A stretch of 64,000 nt of DNA, from contig NZ_FOCB01000001.1 in NCBI RefSeq assembly GCF_900109995.1, positions 310,001-374,000 on the forward strand, given 5' to 3'. Both the position numbers and the translations under genes were made by a program. Of the stretch, positions 1 through 10,168 are shown piece after piece. The notes below the pieces were generated by a model. That model worked only from the letters and a program-made list of their open reading frames with translations. It was not told the origin of the DNA and did not search any database. The DNA comes from Pseudomonas sp. ok272. GTDB lineage: Bacteria > Pseudomonadota > Gammaproteobacteria > Pseudomonadales > Pseudomonadaceae. Within the stretch, counting starts at the first letter, position 1, and each line of letters starts with the position of its first letter.

Positions 1-218
1 TGGATCGCCACGGCCGAAGCGGACCTGCGCGACTGGTTGGTCAATGCCGGAATGAGCCATGAACGTCGCATCCTGCGACTGCCCATTGGCGGTTTGACAT
101 GGCATTATCCCGAACCTGACATTCTGCAACTGGAATTCGTCCTGCCGGCCGGATGCTTCGCCACTGTATTGGTGCGCGAACTCGTTGATCTGGTGCCGGT
201 GGGGCAGACGGACAGCTC

Positions 219-231
<13 letters not shown>
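1..231 (+). CDS. truD: tRNA pseudouridine synthase D, C-terminal part
   Basis: The reading frame is open from base 1 and stops at 229-231, giving the last 76 residues of a protein that begins outside the window. TruD converts U13 of tRNA-Glu to pseudouridine and is about 350 residues long in Pseudomonas. The visible tail ([15 protein letters not shown], then an [20 protein letters not shown] C-terminus) fits the TruD C-terminal end, and truD commonly precedes surE in gammaproteobacteria. Its stop lies 13 bases inside surE, so the two are probably translationally coupled. No catalytic residue lies in the visible part, so the call rests on this tail and on context. Confidence 0.85.
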
Positions 232-1645
<1,414 letters not shown>

Positions 1646-1856
1646 GCTTTTGTTCAACGGCGCTGAACGCTCTTCGATTGCCTGGGTCTTACGGCGGCAT
1701 CGGTTGGATAAACGCACCTGTGTAGCTTCAAGCCAGCCTGCGTGTGTCTGGATTTCGCTTTGTCGGCGGTAAAGCGCGGACGGCCAGTTATACTTGCGAC
1801 ACTTCATGCCTGAACAAGGCACATTCTATTTTCAGCCACCAGAAAGGGAGCGGCGG

Positions 1857-2714
1857 GTGAGTCTCAATGTCATTGCGCAGCGTATCGGTACAGCAAGCTT
1901 TAAGTGCCTGGTCACTGGCCTTGTCTTGAGTTCCTTGTTGGTCGGTTGCTCCAGCACGCGATCCAGCGACGTGCGTGTCGTCGATCGCAACAGTACGGCC
2001 AACCAGCGGCCCGCGGTCACCACGGGCCAGCACGTAGTCCGTAAGGGCGATACCCTGTTTTCCATCGCCTTTCGCTACGGCTGGGACTACAAGGCCCTGG
2101 CGGCACGAAACAATATTCCTACGCCCTACACCATTCACCCAGGTCAGACTATTCGCTTTGATGGCCGTGCGGGTTCAACGCCAAGCCAAACTGTGACGTC
2201 GTCGACAACCAACACCTCTTCGTCCGGCAAATTCACCGTCACCCGGCGCCCTGCGTCGAGCGCCAGCGGTACCACGGCGTCCGTTGCGCCGTCCGTCGCA
2301 AACAAGCCAGCCCCCGTAACGTTGCCACTGGCCGGACCTGCGCCGAAAGGATGGGGGTGGCCATCTAACGGCATTTTGATTGGAAAATTTTCTTCAAACG
2401 GTAGTTTGAATAAAGGAATTGATATCGCCGGAGATTTGGGACAGCCTGTTTTGGCTGCGTCTGATGGGACTGTCGTATACGCCGGGAGTGGCTTGCGGGG
2501 CTACGGCGAACTGGTCATCATCAAGCACAGCGATACCTACGTCAGTGCCTACGGTCACAACCGCAGGCTGTTGGTTCGGGAGGGGCAGCAGGTCAAGGTC
2601 GGACAGACAATTGCCGAAATGGGGTCAACGGGTACAGACCGGGTGAAACTGCATTTTGAGATTCGCCGACAAGGTAAGCCTGTAGATCCGCTGCAATTCC
2701 TGCCACGCCGTTGA
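1857..2714 (+). CDS. nlpD: NlpD: LysM and M23-like lipoprotein, amidase activator
   Basis: I start this 285-residue protein at GTG 1857, which follows the ribosome-binding sequence AAAGGGAG. A signal peptide then leads directly to the lipobox LLVGC. An upstream in-frame ATG would put 21 residues before the signal. A LysM domain (HVVRKGDTLFSIAFRYGWDY, then IHPGQTIRF) binds peptidoglycan. A Ser/Thr/Pro-rich linker leads to an M23 domain (KGIDIAGDLGQPVLAASDG to VKLHFEIRRQGKPVDPLQF). The usual metal ligands are altered: the first His of HxGxD is missing and HxH reads HFE. Like E. coli NlpD it should therefore activate an AmiC-type amidase rather than cut peptidoglycan. The main rpoS promoter is known to lie inside nlpD in related species. 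Confidence 0.95.
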   Translation: MSLNVIAQRIGTASFKCLVTGLVLSSLLVGCSSTRSSDVRVVDRNSTANQRPAVTTGQHVVRKGDTLFSIAFRYGWDYKALAARNNIPTPYTIHPGQTIRFDGRAGSTPSQTVTSSTTNTSSSGKFTVTRRPASSASGTTASVAPSVANKPAPVTLPLAGPAPKGWGWPSNGILIGKFSSNGSLNKGIDIAGDLGQPVLAASDGTVVYAGSGLRGYGELVIIKHSDTYVSAYGHNRRLLVREGQQVKVGQTIAEMGSTGTDRVKLHFEIRRQGKPVDPLQFLPRR

Positions 2715-2819
2715 TTTGTTGCCAGCCTGTTCCGTCACGTAGAGGGAACAGGCTCCAGCGTTGCCAAGGATAAAGGCGCCGCTTGAGCTTGAGGTCGAAC
2801 TCACCAAAGGACTATAACA

Positions 2820-3824
2820 ATGGCTCTCAGTAAAGAAGTGCCGGAGTTTGACATCGACGATGAGGTTCTCCTGATGGAGACCGACGTCGCATCGGATTCG
2901 ACGCCGATAGAAGGCTCAGCTATGCCTTCGACTCGCGCCAAGTCCAAACACTCCGCTTCACTCAAGCAACACAAGTACATTGACTACACGCGTGCGCTTG
3001 ATGCCACTCAGCTGTATCTCAATGAAATCGGTTTTTCCCCCCTGTTGTCCCCGGAAGAAGAAGTTCATTTTGCGCGCCTGTCGCAAAGTGGTGATCCGGC
3101 TGGGCGCAAGCGGATGATTGAAAGTAACTTGCGCCTGGTGGTGAAAATCGCTCGACGTTATGTCAATCGTGGGCTGTCGTTGCTTGATCTGATTGAAGAG
3201 GGCAACCTCGGGCTTATCCGGGCTGTGGAGAAGTTTGATCCGGAGCGTGGCTTTCGCTTTTCGACCTATGCCACTTGGTGGATTCGTCAGACCATCGAGC
3301 GTGCGATCATGAACCAGACCCGGACCATCCGGTTACCGATTCATGTGGTAAAAGAGCTCAACGTCTACCTTCGGGCAGCGCGCGAGCTGACTCAAAAGCT
3401 CGACCATGAACCCTCACCCGAAGAAATCGCCAACCTGCTGGAGAAACCGGTGGGAGAGGTCAAGCGCATGCTGGGCTTGAATGAGCGGGTTTCTTCGGTC
3501 GACGTCTCGCTGGGGCCGGACTCGGATAAAACCCTGCTGGATACGCTCACTGATGATCGGCCTACCGACCCGTGTGAACTGCTTCAGGATGATGATCTGT
3601 CACAGAGCATCGATCAGTGGCTCTCTGAGTTGACCGACAAGCAGCGAGAGGTGGTGATCCGCCGCTTTGGGTTGCGCGGTCACGAGAGCAGCACGCTGGA
3701 GGACGTTGGCCTGGAGATCGGCTTAACTCGTGAGCGCGTCAGGCAGATTCAGGTTGAAGGTCTGAAACGGCTACGTGAAATCCTTGAGAAAAATGGACTG
3801 TCGAGTGAGTCGCTATTCCAGTAG
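2820..3824 (+). CDS. rpoS: RNA polymerase sigma factor RpoS
   Basis: This 334-residue sigma-70-family factor is the general stress/stationary-phase sigma of Pseudomonas. An acidic N-terminus is followed by region 1.2 ([21 protein letters not shown]). Region 2 includes [16 protein letters not shown] and [11 protein letters not shown], and the region 4 helix-turn-helix is [19 protein letters not shown]. The ATG follows the AAAGGAC ribosome-binding sequence at 2808-2814. It lies 105 bases after nlpD. A strong terminator follows, and then rsmZ, whose RNA acts in the Gac/Rsm pathway that interacts with RpoS control. Confidence 0.98.
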   Translation: MALSKEVPEFDIDDEVLLMETDVASDSTPIEGSAMPSTRAKSKHSASLKQHKYIDYTRALDATQLYLNEIGFSPLLSPEEEVHFARLSQSGDPAGRKRMIESNLRLVVKIARRYVNRGLSLLDLIEEGNLGLIRAVEKFDPERGFRFSTYATWWIRQTIERAIMNQTRTIRLPIHVVKELNVYLRAARELTQKLDHEPSPEEIANLLEKPVGEVKRMLGLNERVSSVDVSLGPDSDKTLLDTLTDDRPTDPCELLQDDDLSQSIDQWLSELTDKQREVVIRRFGLRGHESSTLEDVGLEIGLTRERVRQIQVEGLKRLREILEKNGLSSESLFQ

Positions 3825-3849
3825 TGGAAACATACTTACTTGAAAGTCA

Positions 3850-3878
3850 AAAAAGCCCCGTCTGTTACGGGGCTTTTT
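3850..3878 (+). terminator. Rho-independent terminator of rpoS
   Basis: AAAAAGCCCCG at 3850-3860 pairs with CGGGGCTTTTT at 3868-3878, ending in a T-run 26 bases after the rpoS stop codon. The matching A-run on the other strand makes it potentially bidirectional. Confidence 0.93.
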
Positions 3879-3942
3879 GTTGTTTGTCTGTAAGTGCGAT
3901 GTTTGAATGTTTAAGTGCAGTCCAAGCTATTTCTCTGGCTTG

Positions 3943-3960
3943 TGTAAGCCGTGGCTTACT
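3943..3960 (+). promoter_or_regulatory. GacA upstream activating sequence of rsmZ
   Basis: TGTAAG (3943-3948), six bases, then CTTACT (3955-3960) matches the TGTAAG-N6-CTTACA box bound by phosphorylated GacA at one base from perfect. It lies about 190 bases upstream of the inferred rsmZ start, the long distance reported for this promoter in pseudomonads. The stretch between the box and the start (3961-4120) is AT-rich and has no gene; it is known in relatives to carry further regulatory sites. Confidence 0.9.
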
Positions 3961-4120
3961 CTTTCGTAAGTATTCGGTTTGTATGGCTGGAGATAGTTGT
4001 CGCCTAGGAACTTGCTATGTTTCTAGTTTGTTGTTTTTAAAAGATATTTAGTTTTATGGCGCGCCGATATTTCCCATGTGTTTAACCGGGCGTAGTGGTT
4101 GCTCTTATGGGGAAAAGCTC

Positions 4121-4126
4121 TAATAT
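4121..4126 (+). promoter_or_regulatory. -10 element of rsmZ
   Basis: TAATAT at 4121-4126 ends eight bases before the inferred +1 at about 4135. No good -35 hexamer is visible, as expected for a promoter that depends on GacA. Confidence 0.7.
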
Positions 4127-4134
4127 CAGTCCTG

Positions 4135-4265
4135 TGTCAACGGATAGACACAGCCATCAAGGAGGGTGGTCTAGGAACATCGCAAGGACGTGATTCATCA
4201 GGATGATGAAAGGGAACATAGGGAATAGGGAAAAAATGTGGGCGGGTCATACCGCCCCTTTTTTT
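4135..4265 (+). ncRNA. rsmZ: Small regulatory RNA RsmZ
   Basis: The RNA begins with TGTCAACGGATAGACACAGC, nearly the 5' end of RsmZ of P. fluorescens CHA0, which forms the first stem. Repeated GGA motifs in loops or single strands (AAGGAGGG, TAGGAACA, AAGGACG, CAGGATG, AGGGAACA, AGGGAATA) are the binding sites through which RsmZ titrates RsmA/RsmE proteins. It ends in a terminator hairpin, GGGCGG at 4240-4245 with CCGCCC at 4252-4257, and a T-run to 4265. Position between rpoS and fdxA is the conserved rsmZ locus. The upstream GacA box makes it a GacS/GacA output RNA. Confidence 0.95.
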
Positions 4266-4445
4266 GCCTGCGAAAAAGCCATTGGCCCTGAAATCCAAAG
4301 GCTCACGCACTCAACCACCCCGCGCGGCAAGACGCTGGGTGAGCAAACCGGGTATGTCGGGGTTTTGCGGGTCCAGCGCCATGACTCACGCACTAACTGT
4401 GTGTGTTAGAGCGTAAGTCGTTGATGGGGGGCGAGGTCGCGACGA

Positions 4446-4769
4446 TCAGCGTTCGAGGTCTTTGATCTTGCCTTTAACGCCATCCCACTCTTCGGCATCA
4501 GGCATCGATTCTTTCTTCTCGGTGATGTTGGGCCAGATTTCGGCTAGCTCAACGTTCAACTGAATGAATTCTTGCATGTCTTCCGGGACTTCGTCTTCGG
4601 AGAAGATGGCCACGGCAGGGCATTCTGGTTCGCACAGGGCGCAGTCGATGCACTCATCCGGGTGAATCACCAGGAAGTTCGGGCCTTCGTAAAAGCAGTC
4701 CACCGGACAGACTTCTACGCAGTCGGTGTACTTGCACTTGATGCAGTTGTCGGTGACGACGAAGGTCAT
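4446..4769 (-). CDS. fdxA: 7Fe ferredoxin FdxA
   Basis: This 107-residue ferredoxin has two cysteine clusters. The first, [21 protein letters not shown], belongs to a [3Fe-4S]/[4Fe-4S] protein, and the second is [16 protein letters not shown]. It is the Azotobacter FdI type of soluble electron carrier, whose acidic C-terminal tail is typical. It is transcribed toward rsmZ and away from neither neighbour's promoter, lying in the conserved place between rsmZ and mutS. The 180 bases between it and the rsmZ terminator show no gene or clear hairpin. Confidence 0.96.
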   Translation of the reverse strand: MTFVVTDNCIKCKYTDCVEVCPVDCFYEGPNFLVIHPDECIDCALCEPECPAVAIFSEDEVPEDMQEFIQLNVELAEIWPNITEKKESMPDAEEWDGVKGKIKDLER

Positions 4770-4906
4770 TTCTAATTCTCTCCTCAGGCGGCGTGCTGCG
4801 CCCCTTCACGGTGGGGTCGCCAGGTTTGGGAGCGATAATCTGCAGGCGGGCTAAGCCTGCAGCATCCCAAACCGCGCGAGATTCTAACAGCTTGCGGCTA
4901 ACAGCG

Positions 4907-7486
4907 TTAGATCCGTGTCTTCAGTGTATAGAGCATTTCGAGTGCACGGCGCGGCGTCATGTCATCCAGGTTGAGCTTGGCCAGTTCATCGAGCACCGGG
5001 TGGGGCAAGCTGGCGAACATATCGCTTTGCTGTGGCGTCGCGGGCCTGCCTTTGGCTGGTGCCGCAACTTCATGAGGCAGGGCCGTGGCTTCCAGTCGAC
5101 CCAGATGCTCGCGAGCGCGCACGATGACCTCGGTGGGCACTCCGGCCAACTGCGCAACCGCCAGGCCATAGCTTTGGCTGGCTGGGCCAGGCAGCACGTG
5201 GTGAAGGAAGACAATTCGCTCATTGTGCTCGGTGGCATTGAGGTGAACGTTGGCCACCAGTGGCTGGCTCTCCGGTAGCACCGTCAGTTCGAAGTAGTGG
5301 GTGGCAAACAACGTGTAGGCACGCAGTTGAGCCAGGCGCTCGGCCGCGGCCCAGGCCAGGGACAGTCCGTCAAAGGTACTGGTGCCGCGGCCGACTTCGT
5401 CCATCAGCACCAGGCTGCGTTCGGTGGCGTTGTGCAGGATGTTTGCGGTTTCGCTCATTTCGACCATGAAGGTCGAACGGCCGCCCGCCAGGTCATCGCT
5501 GGAGCCGATCCGGGTGAAGATGCGGTCCACCAATGACAACTCGCAGCTGGCCGCCGGTACGAAGCTCCCGATGTGTGCCAACAGAACGATCAATGCGGTC
5601 TGACGCATGTAGGTGGATTTACCGCCCATGTTCGGACCGGTGATCACCAGCATCCGGGTGCTGTCGTCCAGGTTCAGGTCGTTGGCCACGAACGGGGTCG
5701 TCAGTACCTGCTCGACCACGGGGTGACGGCCCTGGCTGATGCGCATGCACGGTTCGCTGACGAATGTCGGGCAGTTCAGGTCCAGGTTCAGTGCCCGCTC
5801 TGCCAGGTTGCTCAGCACGTCCAGCTCGGCCAGCGCCGCTGCGGTGTCCTGGAGCGGTGGCAACTGGCTGATCAGGTCTTCGAGCAGTGCTTCGTAGAGC
5901 ATCTTCTCCCGTGCCAGTGCGCGGCTCTTGGCCGACAGGGCCTTGTCTTCGAACGCCTTGAGTTCCGGCGTGATGAAGCGCTCGGCGCCCTTGAGGGTCT
6001 GGCGGCGGATGTAGTCGGCTGGGGCTGACTCGGCTTGCTTGCTCGGCAACTCGATGAAGTAGCCGTGAATACGGTTGTAGCCGACCTTGAGGTGAGACAG
6101 GCCGGTACGGGCTTTCTCGCGGGCTTCGAGATCGATCAGGAACTGGCCGGCGTTCTCGCTCAGCGATTGCAGGTCGTCGAGTTCGCTGTCGTAGCCAGTC
6201 TTCAGCACGCCGCCATCACGGATCACCGCGGGCGGGTTGTCGACGATGGCTTTTTCCAGCAGGGCGGCCAACACCGGGTAGGTGCTGGTGGTGGTCGCCA
6301 GCTGGTTCAAATGCTCGGCGTCCAACTCGCTCATGGCGACCTGCAGCGCCGGCAGGGCGCCCAGGGCGTCACGCAGGCGGGCGAGGTCTCGCGGGCGGGC
6401 GTTACGCAGGCCGATCCGCGCGAGGATCCGCTCGATGTCGCCGATTTCCTTGAGTTGCGGTTGCAGTTTTTCGAAGCGATAGCCATCGAGCAGGCAGGTG
6501 ATTGAGCGTTGCCGCGCCTGCAAGACGTTCAGGTCGCGCAGTGGACGGTTCAACCAGCGGGTCAGCAAGCGGCTGCCCATGGCCGTCTGGCAGCGGTCGA
6601 CCACCGATTGCAGGGTGTTGTCGCGCCCGCCCGCCAGGTTGGTATCCAGTTCCAGGTTGCGACGGCTAGCACCATCGAGCACCACGGTGTCGTCCAGGCG
6701 CTCATGGCGCAGGCTGCGCAGGTGCGGCAGCGCGGTGCGCTGGGTTTCCTTGGCGTAGCTCAACAGGCAACCGGCCGCGCCGATGGCCAGCGTCAGGTTT
6801 TCGCAGCCAAAACCCTTGAGATCCTGGGTGGAAAATTGCTGGCAAAGGCTTTTGAACGCCGAATCACGCTCGAAATCCCACGGCGCACGACGGCGAACGC
6901 CGCGACGCTTCTCCGCCGGCAGGTCCTTTGGCCAATCATCTGGAATCATCAACTCGACCGGGTTGACCCGCTCAAGCTCAGCCAGCAGGTTTTCCCAGCC
7001 TTTGATTTCCAGCACGGTGAAGTTGCCGCTGGTGATATCCAGCACGGCCAGGCCGAACAGGCGTTCATCGCCCAGCACGGCAGCGATCAGATTGTCGCGG
7101 CGCTCATCGAGCAGCGCTTCGTCGCTCACGGTGCCTGGGGTGATGATGCGCACCACCTGACGATCCACCGGCCCCTTGCTGGTCGCCGGGTCGCCAACCT
7201 GCTCACAGATCACCACCGATTCGCCGAGCTTGACCAGTTTGGCCAGGTAGCCTTCGGCAGCGTGGTAAGGAATCCCACACATGGGAATCGCCTGACCAGC
7301 CGATTGCCCGCGAGCGGTCAGGGTAATGTCCAACAGCTTGGCGGCCTTCTTCGCGTCCTCGTAGAAGATCTCGTAGAAGTCGCCCATGCGGTAGAACATC
7401 AACTGGTCGGGGTGCTGGTTCTTCAGGCGCCAGTACTGCTGCATCATCGGGGTGTGGCTGGAGAGGTCTGAAATTGGTTTATTCAT
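4907..7486 (-). CDS. mutS: DNA mismatch repair protein MutS
   Basis: MutS recognises mismatches and small loops and recruits MutL. From MNKPISDL the protein is 859 residues, matching other Pseudomonas MutS. An ATG seven codons upstream (7507) would extend it, with no better ribosome-binding site. Domain I carries the mismatch-reading Phe-x-Glu in [12 protein letters not shown]. The ATPase domain has Walker [10 protein letters not shown], then [13 protein letters not shown] and FATHYFELT. The C-terminus ends with the helix [15 protein letters not shown]. It is single in its transcript, divergent from the repressor gene at 7678. The mutS-cinA interval is the known tailocin insertion site in this group. 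Confidence 0.97.
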   Translation of the reverse strand: MNKPISDLSSHTPMMQQYWRLKNQHPDQLMFYRMGDFYEIFYEDAKKAAKLLDITLTARGQSAGQAIPMCGIPYHAAEGYLAKLVKLGESVVICEQVGDPATSKGPVDRQVVRIITPGTVSDEALLDERRDNLIAAVLGDERLFGLAVLDITSGNFTVLEIKGWENLLAELERVNPVELMIPDDWPKDLPAEKRRGVRRRAPWDFERDSAFKSLCQQFSTQDLKGFGCENLTLAIGAAGCLLSYAKETQRTALPHLRSLRHERLDDTVVLDGASRRNLELDTNLAGGRDNTLQSVVDRCQTAMGSRLLTRWLNRPLRDLNVLQARQRSITCLLDGYRFEKLQPQLKEIGDIERILARIGLRNARPRDLARLRDALGALPALQVAMSELDAEHLNQLATTTSTYPVLAALLEKAIVDNPPAVIRDGGVLKTGYDSELDDLQSLSENAGQFLIDLEAREKARTGLSHLKVGYNRIHGYFIELPSKQAESAPADYIRRQTLKGAERFITPELKAFEDKALSAKSRALAREKMLYEALLEDLISQLPPLQDTAAALAELDVLSNLAERALNLDLNCPTFVSEPCMRISQGRHPVVEQVLTTPFVANDLNLDDSTRMLVITGPNMGGKSTYMRQTALIVLLAHIGSFVPAASCELSLVDRIFTRIGSSDDLAGGRSTFMVEMSETANILHNATERSLVLMDEVGRGTSTFDGLSLAWAAAERLAQLRAYTLFATHYFELTVLPESQPLVANVHLNATEHNERIVFLHHVLPGPASQSYGLAVAQLAGVPTEVIVRAREHLGRLEATALPHEVAAPAKGRPATPQQSDMFASLPHPVLDELAKLNLDDMTPRRALEMLYTLKTRI

Positions 7487-7636
7487 CGGATAATTAGGCG
7501 AATTCATTCAAAAGGGGTGGGATAAAGGAGAGCGCTTGCCCGGCTTTTCCACGATGGATGCAAGGTTACCATGGGCCAGTCCGAGCGACCCAGGGATCAA
7601 AGCCGTACCGCTTTTTTCCAAGAACGATGCACTTTT

Positions 7637-7700
7637 ATGCAAATACGCAATTGTCTTCATCCTAAAGAACCACCATTATGCGTTCCATGCAAAAACGCAA
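7637..7700 (+). promoter_or_regulatory. Two operator-like sites at the repressor gene start
   Basis: ATGCAA-AT-ACGCAA at 7637-7650 and ATGCAA-AA-ACGCAA at 7687-7700 are near-identical 14-bp sites exactly 50 bp apart. They share the half-site and 2-bp spacer layout of the palindromes at 8509-8577. The first lies upstream of the repressor gene and the second overlaps its first codons. I infer autoregulation by the repressor; no binding can be shown from sequence. Confidence 0.6.
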
Positions 7701-8421
7701 CGTTTCTACCGTCCTAAGGGCACTGCTCGATCAACACCGGATCTCCCCTACGGAGCTTCACCGGCGTACCGGCGTGCCTCAATCCACGCTCTCGCGGATT
7801 CTCAGCGGGAAGATCGTCGACCCTTCGGATAAGCACATATCGAAGATCGCCGAGTACTTTCGCGTGAGTACCGATCAATTGCGCGGTCGCGCCGATATAG
7901 TGCCGACCTCGGTGGCGGCCGTTCAGGCGGCGCATTCCGAACTCAAGGACATAAGCCTGTGGGATGACGATACCCCCGTTGATGACGATGAGGTGTCGGT
8001 GCCTTTTTTGCGCGAGGTTGAATTGGCTGCTGGATCAGGAAGATTCGTCATTGAGGAAAGCGAGCGCGCCAGCCTGCGGTTCGGCAAGCGCAGCCTGCGT
8101 CATAACGGCGTGCAGTTCGACCAGGCCAAGTGCGTGACCGTACGCGGCAACAGCATGTTGCCCGTGTTGCGCGACGGTGCCACGGTCGGGGTCAACGCCG
8201 GAAAGTGCACGATTGGCGACATCATCGACGGCGACTTGTACGCCATCAACCACAACGGCCAGTTGCGGGTGAAGCAGCTTTATCGCCTGCCAACGGGGAT
8301 TCGCCTGCGCAGCTTCAATCGCGATGAGCACCCGGACGAGGACTACAGCTTCCAGGACATCCAGGAAGAGCAAATCGTGATCCTCGGCCATGTCTTCTGG
8401 TGGGGCATGTACGCCCGCTAA
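7678..8421 (+). CDS. S24-family phage-type repressor (PrtR-like tailocin regulator)
   Basis: The 247-residue protein has an N-terminal helix-turn-helix (LHRRTGVPQSTLSRILSGK, residues ~20-42) and a C-terminal LexA/CI-type S24 peptidase domain. The self-cleavage bond Ala118-Gly119 (LAAGSG), nucleophile Ser159 (GNSM) and general-base Lys199 (RVKQL) are all present, so RecA filaments should stimulate its inactivation. In this group such a repressor controls the tailocin cluster between mutS and cinA; PrtR of P. aeruginosa is the functional model. ATG 7678 is preceded by a weak AAAG; ATG 7687 (MQKRN) is an equally likely start and sits within an operator-like site. Its structural-gene targets are missing here. 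Confidence 0.92.
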   Translation: MRSMQKRNVSTVLRALLDQHRISPTELHRRTGVPQSTLSRILSGKIVDPSDKHISKIAEYFRVSTDQLRGRADIVPTSVAAVQAAHSELKDISLWDDDTPVDDDEVSVPFLREVELAAGSGRFVIEESERASLRFGKRSLRHNGVQFDQAKCVTVRGNSMLPVLRDGATVGVNAGKCTIGDIIDGDLYAINHNGQLRVKQLYRLPTGIRLRSFNRDEHPDEDYSFQDIQEEQIVILGHVFWWGMYAR

Positions 8422-8441
8422 CCTCACTGCTGTCAGAAAAG

Positions 8442-8467
8442 CCCGCCCAGTCAGGTGGGTTTTTTTT
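8442..8467 (+). terminator. Rho-independent terminator of the repressor gene
   Basis: CCCGCC at 8442-8447 pairs with GGTGGG at 8454-8459 (one G-T pair), followed by eight T residues, 20 bases after the stop codon. Confidence 0.85.
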
Positions 8468-8508
8468 CGCCTGCTGAAAAGTCCTAACGCCAGGATTCGC
8501 AAGGGTTG

Positions 8509-8581
8509 ATGCGTTAATGCATTGATGGTGCACAAGCAAATGCATTTATGCATTGACTGTATATGCATACATGCATAATCT
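8509..8581 (+). promoter_or_regulatory. Operator array over a sigma-70 promoter driving the holin gene
   Basis: AATGCAT-TT-ATGCATT at 8539-8554 and TATGCAT-AC-ATGCATA at 8562-8577 are perfect palindromes with 2-bp spacers, centred 23 bp apart. An imperfect third, ATGCGT-TA-ATGCAT, is at 8509-8522. They sit on a promoter: TTGACT at 8553-8558, a 17-bp spacer, TAATCT at 8576-8581. One palindrome covers the -35 edge and the other fills the spacer, so occupancy should block polymerase. Related sites lie at the repressor's own start, so it is the likely ligand. This would be the former tailocin promoter. Confidence 0.75.
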
Positions 8582-8961
8582 TTGTCTTAAGCCGCCCGAC
8601 AAGGTGGCTGGAAACGAAGCTTTTTAGTTCCACGGCAACGGCAGCGATGGACCGGCCTCAACGGTTCAGAGGGTTGGCAACTGACACGGGTGTGCAGCGT
8701 AAAGCACCGTAAGCAGCTATCTGGCGGACAGGGTCGCGGTCGGAGGAACAAGTTTGAATGGATCCGTACCGGGCCAGTCGCACCGAACGATCGCGTGTCC
8801 GGTTTCAATGCCGACTGAGACAGGACGCAGGACCGCATTACTGAAAATGCCTGGCACGCGTCGGGCTTTTTGGAATGCCTGCCTGCCGCCAGGCCCATCA
8901 AGAGACAACGTTTGAACAGCACACAAACCCATGACCTATTGATCAACGCAGGAGGCGTGAC
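8582..8961 (+). other. Untranslated leader between the operator promoter and the holin
   Basis: These 380 bases have no credible reading frame in either direction. They run from the inferred promoter to the holin start and end in a good ribosome-binding site (GGAGGC at 8951-8956). A long untranslated leader or the remains of a lost regulatory gene are both possible. Confidence 0.5.
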
Positions 8962-9309
8962 ATGACGAACGAGCCGCAAGTGTTGCTGGACATGCCGATC
9001 TGGCTTGTCATCGCCCTGGCGGTGATCGGCGGGGTGTCCGGCGAAATGTGGCGCGCCGACAAGGACGGCGCTCGCGGTTGGCCGCTGTTGCGGCGCCTGG
9101 CGCTGCGCTCGGGGGCCAGCATGGTCTGCGGGGTCTCGACCATCATGCTGCTGTATGCCGCCGGCGTGTCGATCTGGACCGCTGGCGCCTTCGGCTGCCT
9201 CACCGCGATGGCCGGCGCCGATGTGGCGATCGGGCTCTACGAGCGTTGGGCCGCCAAGCGCATAGGCGTGAGCGATGTGCTGCCGCGTGACTCCAGCCAG
9301 GACCGCTAG
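8962..9309 (+). CDS. Tailocin/pyocin-type holin
   Basis: The 115-residue protein starts at ATG 8962 after GGAGGCGTGAC. Two hydrophobic segments (IWLVIALAVIGGVSGEM near residues 10-28 and CGVSTIMLLYAAGVSIWTAGAF near 55-76), a third short one (CLTAMAGADVAIGLYE) and a charged C-terminal tail fit small phage holins. It matches the conserved holin found at the start of tailocin clusters in this group (compare P. aeruginosa PA0614). Holins open the inner membrane so that endolysin can reach the wall. No endolysin, spanin or structural gene follows. Confidence 0.85.
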   Translation: MTNEPQVLLDMPIWLVIALAVIGGVSGEMWRADKDGARGWPLLRRLALRSGASMVCGVSTIMLLYAAGVSIWTAGAFGCLTAMAGADVAIGLYERWAAKRIGVSDVLPRDSSQDR

Positions 9310-9584
9310 CGGTCAGCCAACCACCACCGATCCAGAACAAGTCCGATGGAATGGCTGACGAGGGGCGTAGACAATGACCCCGCCCCGCAAGGATGCGGGT
9401 TATCGACGGAAACTTTCCTTTACTCAAGCCTTCGGCATCACCGACGCAGGCGGTCGGGGGTTGAGGCCTGTCAGGCCTATATCAGGACGATTGCCCGCTA
9501 ATACTTTGATCTTGCCCACGCCTTGCAAGCGTGTACTGCTCGTGTACGGTAACGCTCATACCCGCCTGATTTAAGGAGAGAGTC
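9310..9584 (+). other. Short gap where tailocin structural genes would be expected
   Basis: This 275-base stretch separates the holin from cinA. In relatives with a mutS-cinA tailocin, this position holds the spike, baseplate, sheath, tube, tape-measure, fibre and lysis genes. I see no recognisable fragment of any of them, only cinA's presumed promoter near 9520-9570. It is either a clean deletion scar or an ancestral short form. Confidence 0.5.
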
Positions 9585-10085
9585 GTGAACGAAATCACCC
9601 AGCTTGCCGCGGACCTTGGTCGTCGTCTGCAGGTGCTCAATGCCCACGTCAGCACGGCCGAGTCCTGCACCGGGGGCGGTATCGCCGAGGCGATTACCCG
9701 GGTCGCCGGCAGCTCGGCGTGGTTCGAGGCCGGTTATGTCACCTATTCCAATCGTCAGAAAACCCAACAGCTGAACGTGCCGGCCGAGTTGTTCACCCAG
9801 GTCGGGGCGGTCAGTCGCGAGGTGGTCGAGGCGATGGTGCAGGGCGCGCAGCGTAATAGCCATGCGCGGTTTGCCGTGGCGGTCAGCGGGATTGCCGGGC
9901 CGGACGGTGGTTCTCCGAGCAAGCCGGTGGGCACTGTCTGGCTGGCGTGGGGCGTCGGCGACGCCGTGTTTGCTGAGTGTCGGCACTTCCCCGGAAACCG
10001 CGATGAGGTCCGCCGACAAACGGTGAAGGCCGCGCTAGAGGGGCTGCTGCTGCATGCCGACGGAGAAATCTCAAATCAGGGGTAG
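9585..10085 (+). CDS. cinA: CinA-family nicotinamide-nucleotide amidohydrolase (PncC)
   Basis: This 166-residue protein consists only of the C-terminal CinA domain, which deamidates nicotinamide mononucleotide to nicotinate mononucleotide in NAD recycling. Motifs [16 protein letters not shown] near residue 25 and [21 protein letters not shown] near 105 are characteristic of PncC. The GTG start at 9585 follows AAGGAGAGAGTC. Full-length CinA proteins carry an extra N-terminal MoaB-like domain, which is absent here, as in other pseudomonads. It lies just before recA, the usual arrangement. Confidence 0.93.
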   Translation: MNEITQLAADLGRRLQVLNAHVSTAESCTGGGIAEAITRVAGSSAWFEAGYVTYSNRQKTQQLNVPAELFTQVGAVSREVVEAMVQGAQRNSHARFAVAVSGIAGPDGGSPSKPVGTVWLAWGVGDAVFAECRHFPGNRDEVRRQTVKAALEGLLLHADGEISNQG

Positions 10086-10112
10086 GCGATCCCCAAACGC
10101 TGTGGAATAATA

Positions 10113-10128
10113 CTGGCTACTTATACAG
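10113..10128 (+). promoter_or_regulatory. LexA box (SOS box) of recA
   Basis: CTGGCTACTTATACAG fits CTG-N10-CAG with the strong ACAG half. It is 41 bases upstream of the recA start codon, where LexA would block recA transcription until DNA damage. Confidence 0.85.
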
Positions 10129-10168
10129 GTGTTGGCCGACAGGCCTTATTGATTACGTGAGGACTTTA

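Noticed and set aside
1646..1856. Possible small gene between pcm and nlpD
   Set aside because: No ribosome-binding site or protein-like reading frame was seen; the stretch probably holds the nlpD promoter.
3824..4051. 75-codon frame directly after rpoS
   Set aside because: It spans the rpoS terminator and the GacA box, and its predicted peptide has no protein-like features.
4203..4409. Open reading frame of 68 codons over the end of rsmZ
   Set aside because: It lies on the RsmZ RNA and its terminator, crosses the T-run and has no ribosome-binding site or similarity; the RNA explains the sequence better.
8521..8562. Two ATTGnnnGT motifs like PrtN P-boxes
   Set aside because: They are only part of the ATGCATT palindromes, no prtN gene is present, and the spacing does not match the repeated P-box array of pyocin promoters.
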